A stretch of DNA of 13,211 bases. Source: Gammaproteobacteria bacterium. GTDB lineage: Bacteria > Pseudomonadota > Gammaproteobacteria > Pseudomonadales > Halieaceae. The position numbers were made by a program, and so were the translations under genes. The stretch is taken from assembly GCA_002748505.1 (NCBI GenBank), contig PDSN01000126.1:1-13211 (forward strand). The letters run 5' to 3'. Shown one piece after another: positions 7,346 to 13,211 of the stretch. The notes beneath the pieces were generated by a model that was not told where the DNA came from, ran no database searches, and saw only the letters and a program-made list of their open reading frames with translations. Numbering within the stretch: position 1 is the first letter of the stretch; the number at the start of each line of letters is the position of its first letter.

Positions 7346-7366
7346 TCGATATAATTGTCATATCGA
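7346..7366. promoter_or_regulatory. Perfect palindrome between rimK and the HdfR-like gene
   Basis: TCGATAT (7346-7352) and ATATCGA (7360-7366) form a perfect inverted repeat around a 7-nt spacer AATTGTC, total 21 bp. It lies 76 nt from the rimK start and 120 nt from the regulator start. Size and symmetry suit a dimeric regulator, and the LysR protein encoded next door is the obvious candidate. No clear promoter pair could be placed around it with confidence. Confidence 0.5.
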
Positions 7367-7485
7367 ATGATTTTGCAGCTTTTATAACCTGTGAGTTCTA
7401 TGTGTCGCGAAGGTTAATTATTAGCTAGAACACTGTAAAATGATCTTTTTTTTATATTTCGATCAAATTATTTTATCGAGGTAGT

Positions 7486-8361
7486 ATGAACTCTGATTTA
7501 TTGCGGACTTTTCTTGAGGTCTCCAAAACCCGTCACTTTGGTAGGGCAGCAGAAAACCTGTTTCTAACCCAGTCGGCGGTCAGCTTTCGTATTGCTAAGC
7601 TGGAGGAAATCATGGGCGTGGTGCTGTTTACCCGGGAGCGCAATAACGTCCTGTTAACGCCCAGCGGCGAGCGACTGTTGCCCCATGCCGGAAACATACT
7701 GGCAGCCTGGCAGGCTGCCCTGCAGGATGTTGGGGTTGCAGCGGTGAAAAACTTTCAACTTTCACTCGGGGGCACCTCCAACCTCTGGGACGCCTTCCTG
7801 CAATCGGTGCTGCCGCGCATGGCTCAACACTATCCGAACATGTACATTCGTACGGAAATCAACAGCCAACAGGAGATGGTACGAGCACTGCTGGGGCGTC
7901 GTCTGGATATTGCCGTCGCCATGGAGCCGGCCACCGTAGCGGAATTGAATACCGCCAAGATTGGGCAACTGGATCTAATTCTGGTCAGCCATAAGCCAAT
8001 TGACACCATCTCGGAAGTGAAAGCAGCGGGTTTTGTCTTTATCGATTGGGGAACAGCTCTGAACTTGCAGCAGGCTCATATGTTTGAAGAAGCCATAGCA
8101 CCGATCCTACACACCGGCCAAAGCCATATTGCACTGGAGTTTATTCTCTCGCACGGCGGCGCTGCTTACCTACCCGGTGTTGTCGCGGAGCCCTACCTGG
8201 TCGACAAAACACTTTTTGAGGTCAAAGACATTAACCGCCTAAGCTGCGAGGTGTATGCCATTTACAACGAAAGCTCAGATAGGAGTAAAAACATCTTACC
8301 CATCGTTGATTTTTTAAAATCCTTTCACTTATCAGTTCAAGATAACGGTAAATCGACCTGA
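7486..8361 (+). CDS. LysR-family regulator, HdfR-like
   Basis: DNA-binding regulator of 291 residues. The N-terminal winged helix-turn-helix covers about residues 1-60 (LLRTFLEVSKTRHFGRAAEN, LTQSAVSFRIAKLEE, VLFTRERNN) and matches E. coli HdfR nearly residue for residue over this part. The effector domain after about 90 is much less alike, so its signal may differ. ATG 7486 follows GAGG with a short spacer. E. coli HdfR represses flhDC; that target is not in view here. The gene is divergent from rimK with a palindrome between them, which suggests that it controls rimK, itself, or both. It ends 26 nt from the convergent AraC-family gene, with no clear terminator hairpin in between. Confidence 0.85.
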   Translation: MNSDLLRTFLEVSKTRHFGRAAENLFLTQSAVSFRIAKLEEIMGVVLFTRERNNVLLTPSGERLLPHAGNILAAWQAALQDVGVAAVKNFQLSLGGTSNLWDAFLQSVLPRMAQHYPNMYIRTEINSQQEMVRALLGRRLDIAVAMEPATVAELNTAKIGQLDLILVSHKPIDTISEVKAAGFVFIDWGTALNLQQAHMFEEAIAPILHTGQSHIALEFILSHGGAAYLPGVVAEPYLVDKTLFEVKDINRLSCEVYAIYNESSDRSKNILPIVDFLKSFHLSVQDNGKST

Positions 8362-8387
8362 TATGGTTAAATATCCGCGCTGGGGCA

Positions 8388-9380
8388 CTACAGGCCTTTT
8401 CTATAGGTATAGGGCGTGACTCCCGTCCAGGCTTTGAAAGCCCGAATAAACGCACTGGATTCAGAAAAGCCCGCCCGATGCGCGACTTCTTCAATAGACA
8501 AACCCCGTTTGCTCAGATAGTGCAAAGCGGTGTCGCGCCGGAGCTGGTTTTTAAGCTCTTTGTAGGAACTGCCCTCGGCGGCTAAACGTCTGCGCAATGT
8601 TTGTGGGTGCACGTGTAACAGTTCGCTGACGTCGGTTAGTTCGGGCATATGGGCGAGGTCGCGACGCAGAATTTCGCGCACTTTCGCCGTCCAACTGCTT
8701 TGGCGAAGATCAAGCGTCATCAAGGTGAGCGCGGGATGGCGTAAAAAGCGCTTTAGGGTTTGTTCATTTTGCTTAACAGGTTTTTCTAAAAAAGTGCTGG
8801 AAAATACCATGCGGTTTTCGCTTTGTTCAAACTCCACCCGACTGCCTTGAAACATATGTCGATAATCAATGGCCTGCGCCCAGGGTTTTCCCTGTAAACA
8901 CACTTCTACCAGCGGAAAGCGCGCCTCGATCAGCCAGCTGGCAAAGCGGTGCACGTAAAAAAAGAATGTACTGGTGCCGTAGCGGCTGGGTTTTTCGGTG
9001 TAGTTAAAGGTAATAAAACTGTGTTCTTGCTGTGTAATCAGTGCGCAATGTATACCGCAGTTCAGCACCACAAAAAACCGGCACAGGCGGTGCAGTGCTT
9101 CCTCCAGGGTGGTGCAGTTGATTACCGCGTAACACATCATTTCCCAGGTGCCGGGCGACAGTGGTCTCGCCGCGTAGCCAGAGGCTTCATCGCCCGTTGC
9201 CAGAATAACGCTGCGCTGAAAATTGGCGAAGCGTTCTATGGAGATGCGCGCATCTTCCTCCAGCAACAGGCGCGGAGAAATACGATTTTTGCGCAAGATG
9301 GCGATAGGGTCGGCGCCCATACGAGAGACGTGCTTGAGCGCTGCTCGCACAAATCGCACGGAAATAGACAATTCTTGCAC
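8388..9380 (-). CDS. AraC-family transcriptional regulator with arabinose-binding-type N domain
   Basis: DNA-binding regulator of 330 residues. The N-terminal part (about 20-205) is the Arabinose_bd-like ligand domain found in the OruR/ArgR-like group, with LSPGTWEMMCYAVINCTTLE typical of it. The C-terminal part (about 230-328) is the double helix-turn-helix of AraC proteins, with LHVHPQTLRRRLAAEGSSYK in the first half and IEEVAHRAGFSESSAFIRAF plus KAWTGVTPYTYR in the second. The start is GTG 9380, with AAGG about 11 nt upstream; an ATG alternative was not found nearby. It begins 25 nt after the GGDEF-protein gene and is probably co-transcribed with it. Regulators of this class often control lipid or acyl-CoA catabolic operons next to them, here the divergent one starting at 10693. 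Confidence 0.88.
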   Translation of the reverse strand: MQELSISVRFVRAALKHVSRMGADPIAILRKNRISPRLLLEEDARISIERFANFQRSVILATGDEASGYAARPLSPGTWEMMCYAVINCTTLEEALHRLCRFFVVLNCGIHCALITQQEHSFITFNYTEKPSRYGTSTFFFYVHRFASWLIEARFPLVEVCLQGKPWAQAIDYRHMFQGSRVEFEQSENRMVFSSTFLEKPVKQNEQTLKRFLRHPALTLMTLDLRQSSWTAKVREILRRDLAHMPELTDVSELLHVHPQTLRRRLAAEGSSYKELKNQLRRDTALHYLSKRGLSIEEVAHRAGFSESSAFIRAFKAWTGVTPYTYRKGL

Positions 9381-9405
9381 GTGTTTGGTCGCCTTTATTT
9401 TTCAG

Positions 9406-10596
9406 CTATGTTACGGCGCCGCTGATGCGCGTTACCCGATTGTCCAGCGCCGCCACGCAATTGCGCCCGTTTTGTTTGGCGAGCTGGCACGCCTGTCTGG
9501 CATTGTCACACATATCGTCAAGTTCAACAAAACCGTTGTAGCTTGAGGCGCCAACACTGACCGTAATGGAGATGGCCTGGCCGTCGATCACGATATTCTG
9601 GTCCGCAATACTCTGACGAATACGTTCGGCAAGATTGCGGCCTTCCTCCAGGCGGGTATCGGGCAATACGATGATGAAGCAATCCTGGTCATCCCTTGCC
9701 AGGGCATCGCTGGATCGACTCAGGTCACGAATTTGATTGGCGATATGCTGAAGCACGCGATTGCCTGCAGCGTCGCCAAAGGCGTTATTGATCTGGCGAA
9801 AATGATCCACGTCAATGGCCAGTGCCGTAGTGCTGGCGTTTTTTCGTGAAGCGCTGGCCATGGATACAGACATAGACTCGGCAAGCCCCTGACGGTTGAG
9901 CACGCGGGTGACGGGATCCTTCAGGTTCGAGTGCAGCAGACGGCGCTGGCTGTCCTCCAGAAGACTGGCCAGAAAGCCGCTGATCTGCATCAGGTAGGTG
10001 AGGCCGTGTATACCGTACAGCCAGGGTTGTCCGCCGCTGAGACTGCCGCCCCGCGCATAATAAATAACTGGCAGTGCAAACACCGGGATAAGTGCAGCAA
10101 TGGCCATCAGCGCATCACCGCCGTTACGCTGGGTACGAGAGCGCATCACCAGACAGGCAGATGCGGCCAGTAAACACAGACAACAGGTGAGATTGTGAAC
10201 CCACAAGGTGACTTCGATGTCCAAGAACAGTCCCGCGAGAATGGCGGCAGCGCTGATAAGTGCTAAAAACCATCGGCCTCGTTGCACCCCCGCGCGACCG
10301 CTGGCACTGATAAACAGTAAAAAACAGGCGATAATCAAGGCATTACCTGGAATATCCGCCAGGCTGGCGATGCTGTTGTTGTGAAATACGGCGTAAAGCA
10401 GCCAGACCAGCATGGAGGTGAGCATGTACAGGGTAAAACCGCTGCCACCTTCGATGTCTTCGTCGCGATTTGACGCCAGATACACCACCAACACGTAGGC
10501 GCAGGACAGTGCGAGCAAGGCGAGGGTAAACAAGTAAAACCAGTGTGAATGGTTGTCGATGGTCATGGGCAATACATCGCTGTTAATTTGTGTCAA
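9406..10596 (-). CDS. Membrane protein with degenerate GGDEF domain
   Basis: Protein of 396 residues with about six or seven membrane helices in residues 19-212, a short linker helix, and a C-terminal GGDEF-type domain (about 226-385, from DPVTRVLNRQGL to AKQNGRN). The signature GGDEF is replaced by DQDCF at 303-307. The GHxxGD block is GDAAGN, and FKxxND reads FRQINN. Only the first metal Asp (D262) and a few fold residues remain, so cyclase activity is unlikely. The inhibitory-site motif RxxD is kept as RSSD at 294-297 with exactly the normal spacing to the signature, so c-di-GMP binding is possible. The start is TTG 10596 with AGG close upstream; ATG 10566 is an alternative ten residues in. 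It precedes the AraC gene by 25 nt. Confidence 0.85.
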   Translation of the reverse strand: MTQINSDVLPMTIDNHSHWFYLFTLALLALSCAYVLVVYLASNRDEDIEGGSGFTLYMLTSMLVWLLYAVFHNNSIASLADIPGNALIIACFLLFISASGRAGVQRGRWFLALISAAAILAGLFLDIEVTLWVHNLTCCLCLLAASACLVMRSRTQRNGGDALMAIAALIPVFALPVIYYARGGSLSGGQPWLYGIHGLTYLMQISGFLASLLEDSQRRLLHSNLKDPVTRVLNRQGLAESMSVSMASASRKNASTTALAIDVDHFRQINNAFGDAAGNRVLQHIANQIRDLSRSSDALARDDQDCFIIVLPDTRLEEGRNLAERIRQSIADQNIVIDGQAISITVSVGASSYNGFVELDDMCDNARQACQLAKQNGRNCVAALDNRVTRISGAVT

Positions 10597-10617
10597 TATA
10601 CCTGTTTAGGGAGGTCA

Positions 10618-10646
10618 TTGCTGTATCTGGCCGCAGTTCCCATACT
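10618..10646 (+). promoter_or_regulatory. Weak candidate promoter for the acyl-CoA operon
   Basis: TTGCTG (10618-10623) and CATACT (10641-10646) are separated by 17 nt, upstream of the dehydrogenase gene. Matches to consensus are modest (3 of 6 and 4 of 6), which would suit a promoter that depends on an activator. The whole divergent spacer (10597-10692) is only 96 nt, so any operator here could affect both directions. Confidence 0.25.
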
Positions 10647-10692
10647 AAAAAGAAGTGTTTTTTTCAGCTTGTCAGCTTACTAGGAGACGGAT

Positions 10693-11466
10693 ATGGAACT
10701 TAAAGATAAAGTAGCAATTGTCACCGGCGGCGCATCAGGTCTCGGTCGAGGCACGGTGGAGGCCTATGTTGAAAAGGGTGCCAAAGTGGCGATTTTCGAT
10801 ATGAACGAGGACGCAGGACGCGATGTGGTCAACGCCTTGGGAGCCGATAAGGTGGCGTTTTGGCAAGTCAATGTGGCCGACGAAAACGTGGTACGCGACG
10901 CCGTCGCGGCTGTGGTTGAGCACTTTGGTGCGCTGCATATTTGCAATAACTTTGCGGGCATTGCCAGCGCCCGTAAAACGCTGAGTAAAGATGGCGTATT
11001 TCCCCTGTCAGAGTTTAGCGCGGTGCTCAATGTCAACCTGGTCGGCACGTTTAATGTGGCCCGTTTCAGCGCCGAACAAATGGCCAAAAATGCGCCGATA
11101 AACGATGATGGTGGCCGCGGAGTCATCATTAACACCGCATCCATTGCGGCCTATGAAGGCCAGGTTGGACAGCTCGCCTACAGTGCCAGCAAGGGCGGCG
11201 TGGTAGGTATGACCCTGCCCATGGCGCGGGATTTAGCCAGTGTCGGCATTCGCGTCAACACCATTGTGCCAGGCCTGATTCGCACGCCACTGTTTGAGGG
11301 TTTGCCCGAGGCGGCGGTGGCCTCCCTGTCGCAAAGCGTGTTGTATCCCCAGCGTTTGGGAAGACCTGCGGAAATCGCGCATCTGTCGGTATTTATCGCT
11401 GAGAACGACTACGTCAACGGCGAGTGTATTCGTCTGGATGGCGGTATTCGTATGCAGCCACGTTAA
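10693..11466 (+). CDS. Short-chain dehydrogenase, 3-hydroxyacyl-CoA dehydrogenase type II (HSD10-like)
   Basis: Soluble NAD-dependent dehydrogenase of 257 residues. The cofactor-binding TGGASGLG is at 11-18, and D36 after the second strand favours NAD over NADP. NNFAG at 85-89 is a one-residue-longer form of the usual NNAG. The catalytic set is N115, S150, Y163 and K167 (YSASK). The C-terminus IRLDGGIRMQP is the hallmark of the HSD10/type II 3-hydroxyacyl-CoA dehydrogenase group, which oxidises 3-hydroxyacyl-CoA and 2-methyl-3-hydroxybutyryl-CoA. ATG 10693 follows AGGAG (10682-10686) with a 6-nt spacer. It is first in an operon; the next gene begins 10 nt after its stop and that gene's AAGGAG overlaps this stop codon. 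The group is clear; the natural substrate is inferred from the neighbours. Confidence 0.9.
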   Translation: MELKDKVAIVTGGASGLGRGTVEAYVEKGAKVAIFDMNEDAGRDVVNALGADKVAFWQVNVADENVVRDAVAAVVEHFGALHICNNFAGIASARKTLSKDGVFPLSEFSAVLNVNLVGTFNVARFSAEQMAKNAPINDDGGRGVIINTASIAAYEGQVGQLAYSASKGGVVGMTLPMARDLASVGIRVNTIVPGLIRTPLFEGLPEAAVASLSQSVLYPQRLGRPAEIAHLSVFIAENDYVNGECIRLDGGIRMQPR

Positions 11467-11476
11467 GGAGACTGCT

Positions 11477-12610
11477 ATGGGGCCACTGAATGGCTACACG
11501 GTGCTGGAATTGGCCGGTCTTGGCCCCGCACCCATGACTGGCATGATGCTGGCGGATATGGGTGCGGAGGTGATCTGTATCGAGCGCGCGGGGGCTGCTG
11601 ACCCGCGCGAGACCAAGGATGTGAGCTATCGCGGCAAAAAATCCGTGATTCTGAACCTGAAAGATCCGCAGGGTGTGGCGACACTGTTGCAGATGGTGGA
11701 AAACGCCGATGTACTGATAGACCCTTACCGCCCCGGTGTTTGTGAAAAGCTGGGTATTGGCCCCGAGCCCTGTTTAGCGCGCAACCCGAAATTGATTTTT
11801 GCGCGGATGACCGGTTGGGGGCAGGACGGCCCACTGGCAAAGGCGGCGGGGCACGATATTAACTATATCTCCTTGAGCGGCGCGCTATATGCCACTGGGC
11901 GAGCGGGGGAAAAGCCGGTGTTGCCCCTCAATCTGGTGGGCGATATGGGTGGCGGCGGCATGTTGCTGTTATCGGGTATTTTGGCCGCATTGCTGGAAAC
12001 CACAAATTCCGGTCAAGGGCAGGTGATCGATGCCGCGATGGTCGATGGCGCTGCGCAGCTTATGTGGATGATGCACAGCTTTACCGCGCAGGGTGTGTGG
12101 AACGCTAAAGAGCGCGGGGTAAACCTGCTCGATGGCGGCGCGTTTTTCTACGACACCTATGCCTGTGCCGATGGGAAATACATCAGCATCGGCGCGCTTG
12201 AGCCTCAGTTTTATGCCCTGTTGGTGGAGCTTGCGGGGCTGGATGCGCAGTTATTCGCCAATCAGCACGACACCAGCCAATGGCCTGTGCTGGCCAAGGC
12301 TCTGGCTGAGGTATTCAAAACGCGCACCCGCGATGAGTGGTGCGAGGTACTGGAGGGCTCGGACGCCTGTTTTGCGCCGGTGTTATCGTTGGAAGAAGCG
12401 CCATATCACCCGGCTAATATAGCGCGCAACACCTATACGGAAGTAGACGGTGTAGTCCAGCCGGCACCAGCGCCGCGGTTTAGCCGCACCCCTTCAAGCA
12501 TCGAGCACGGCAATCACGCATTGGGTGCCGATACCGATGCGGTGCTCACTGGCATGGGTTTTAGCCAAAGTGAGGTCGAGCGCCTGAAAGCGGGCGGTGT
12601 GGTGGTTTGA
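11477..12610 (+). CDS. Alpha-methylacyl-CoA racemase (CaiB/BaiF family)
   Basis: Family III CoA-transferase fold enzyme of 377 residues. It closely resembles alpha-methylacyl-CoA racemase, which interconverts (2R)- and (2S)-2-methylacyl-CoA so that beta-oxidation can proceed. Catalytic residues of the mycobacterial racemase MCR have counterparts: H126 in GHDINY, D156 in LVGDMGGGG and E242 in ALEPQFY. Other hallmarks are GQVIDAAMVDG, LLDGGAFFYDTY and SDACFAPVLSLEEA. True CoA-transferases of this fold use a different aspartate site, so racemase is preferred. ATG 11477 follows AAGGAG with a 6-nt spacer; the frame is open back to 11294, but that part lies inside the dehydrogenase gene. It works with the flanking dehydrogenase and hydratase/isomerase genes in branched acyl-CoA breakdown. 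Confidence 0.92.
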   Translation: MGPLNGYTVLELAGLGPAPMTGMMLADMGAEVICIERAGAADPRETKDVSYRGKKSVILNLKDPQGVATLLQMVENADVLIDPYRPGVCEKLGIGPEPCLARNPKLIFARMTGWGQDGPLAKAAGHDINYISLSGALYATGRAGEKPVLPLNLVGDMGGGGMLLLSGILAALLETTNSGQGQVIDAAMVDGAAQLMWMMHSFTAQGVWNAKERGVNLLDGGAFFYDTYACADGKYISIGALEPQFYALLVELAGLDAQLFANQHDTSQWPVLAKALAEVFKTRTRDEWCEVLEGSDACFAPVLSLEEAPYHPANIARNTYTEVDGVVQPAPAPRFSRTPSSIEHGNHALGADTDAVLTGMGFSQSEVERLKAGGVVV

Positions 12611-12630
12611 TTGATGACGAGATCGAGGCA

Positions 12631-13211
12631 GTGAGTACAGAAGCGGTGGTCGGCATCAGTCGGCATGGCCGGGTGGGGGTGGTGACCTTGAATCGCCCGG
12701 AGTCGCTAAACGCTTTTAATGCAGCGCAGCGCGCGCAACTGCAAGCGGCAGTGGCGGTGGTCAATGCTGACGACGAGCTGGACGTGGTGGTACTCACTGG
12801 TGCCGGCAGAGCATTTAGCGCAGGTGCTGACCTCACCGAAACCAAAACCGAAGGTTTTGACGTGCGGGTGCAAATAGCGAGCGAATACAAGCCCACCCTA
12901 ATGGCGATTTCACAGGCACCAAAACCCTGGATTTCCGCTGTCGGCGGCGCAGCGGCGGGCATTGGCAGTGCGTTTGCGATGGTCTGTGATCTTACGGTGA
13001 TGGAACAGTCCGCGTATTTGTATCAGGCATTTACTGCAATCAGCCTGGTACCCGATGGCGGTGCCACCTGGCAGTTGGTGCACGCGGTAGGGCGCAAACG
13101 CGCCTATGAGTTTATCGCTACGGGCGAGAAAGTGACGGCGCAAAAGTGCTTTGAGTTGGGGCTGTGCAATCGCGTTGTCGCCGATGGCGAAGCTTTGCAG
13201 CAGGCTCTGTT
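12631..13211 (+). CDS. Enoyl-CoA hydratase/isomerase family protein (3' end beyond window)
   Basis: Crotonase-fold protein; the first 193 residues are visible and the frame is still open at the window end. Acyl-CoA binding and oxyanion-hole segments are present: AGRAFSAGADL (58-68) and GGAAAGIGSAFAMVCDL (105-121). The two glutamates of true hydratases (rat E144 and E164) align with A114 and F134, while D142 in LVPDGGATW matches the catalytic Asp region of PaaG-type isomerases. This argues for double-bond isomerisation rather than hydration. The start is uncertain: GTG 12631 fits the family but has GAGG only 2 nt away, while TTG 12607 would overlap the racemase stop and add eight residues. It is third in the operon. 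Confidence 0.85.
   Translation, partial: MSTEAVVGISRHGRVGVVTLNRPESLNAFNAAQRAQLQAAVAVVNADDELDVVVLTGAGRAFSAGADLTETKTEGFDVRVQIASEYKPTLMAISQAPKPWISAVGGAAAGIGSAFAMVCDLTVMEQSAYLYQAFTAISLVPDGGATWQLVHAVGRKRAYEFIATGEKVTAQKCFELGLCNRVVADGEALQQAL

Noticed and set aside
11294..11476. Upstream extension of the racemase frame
   Set aside because: It lies inside the dehydrogenase gene; AAGGAG before ATG 11477 and the family N-terminus decide the start.
1..13211. Mobile element, prophage, CRISPR array, tRNA or toxin-antitoxin genes
   Set aside because: No transposase, integrase, regularly spaced repeats, tRNA-like fold or small toxin pair was seen on either strand.

Overview
The window looks like ordinary chromosome of a marine-type gammaproteobacterium related to Pseudomonas or the Cellvibrionales. 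The proteins closely resemble gammaproteobacterial FprA, FinR, RimK, RimB, Bax, MgtE and HdfR, the base composition is moderate, and genes are tightly packed with clear ribosome binding sites. No tRNA, rRNA, insertion sequence, phage gene or CRISPR array was seen. The genus cannot be fixed from the sequence alone.

Layout, left to right. (1) 1-171: hairpin-rich intergenic DNA that looks like a dispersed repeat. (2) 172-1956: a divergent pair, ferredoxin-NADP+ reductase (fpr, minus) and its LysR-type regulator (finR-like, plus), with duplicated operator-like half-sites between them. (3) 1957-2313: hairpin-rich gap with a possible finR terminator and a short doubtful reading frame. (4) 2314-4376, minus: a lipoprotein glucosaminidase of the Bax family overlapping by 4 nt the magnesium channel gene mgtE. 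(5) 4377-4786: AT-rich gap without a convincing gene. (6) 4787-7270, minus: a three-gene set, rimK (glutamate ligase acting on ribosomal protein S6), an AstE/aspartoacylase-family zinc hydrolase overlapping it by 1 nt, and the retropepsin-like protease rimB. (7) 7271-7485: divergent control region with a perfect 7-7-7 palindrome, then an HdfR-like LysR regulator (plus). (8) 8388-10596, minus: a membrane protein with a degenerate GGDEF domain followed at once by an AraC-family regulator. (9) 10693-13211, plus: an acyl-CoA catabolic operon made of an HSD10-type dehydrogenase, an alpha-methylacyl-CoA racemase and an enoyl-CoA hydratase/isomerase-family protein cut by the window end.

How the genes work together. 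fpr/finR is a known type of redox-stress pair. The rimK cluster places a protein-glutamylating enzyme beside two hydrolases that could trim or process its product, and a divergent regulator may control it. The AraC/GGDEF pair is divergent from the racemase operon. The operon's enzymes together fit breakdown of 2-methyl-branched acyl-CoAs (isoprenoid, sterol side-chain or branched fatty acid), but the substrate is inference. The most unusual items are the membrane GGDEF protein that has lost its active site but kept its inhibitory-site motif, the ligase-plus-hydrolase layout around rimK, and the isomerase-like active site of the last gene.
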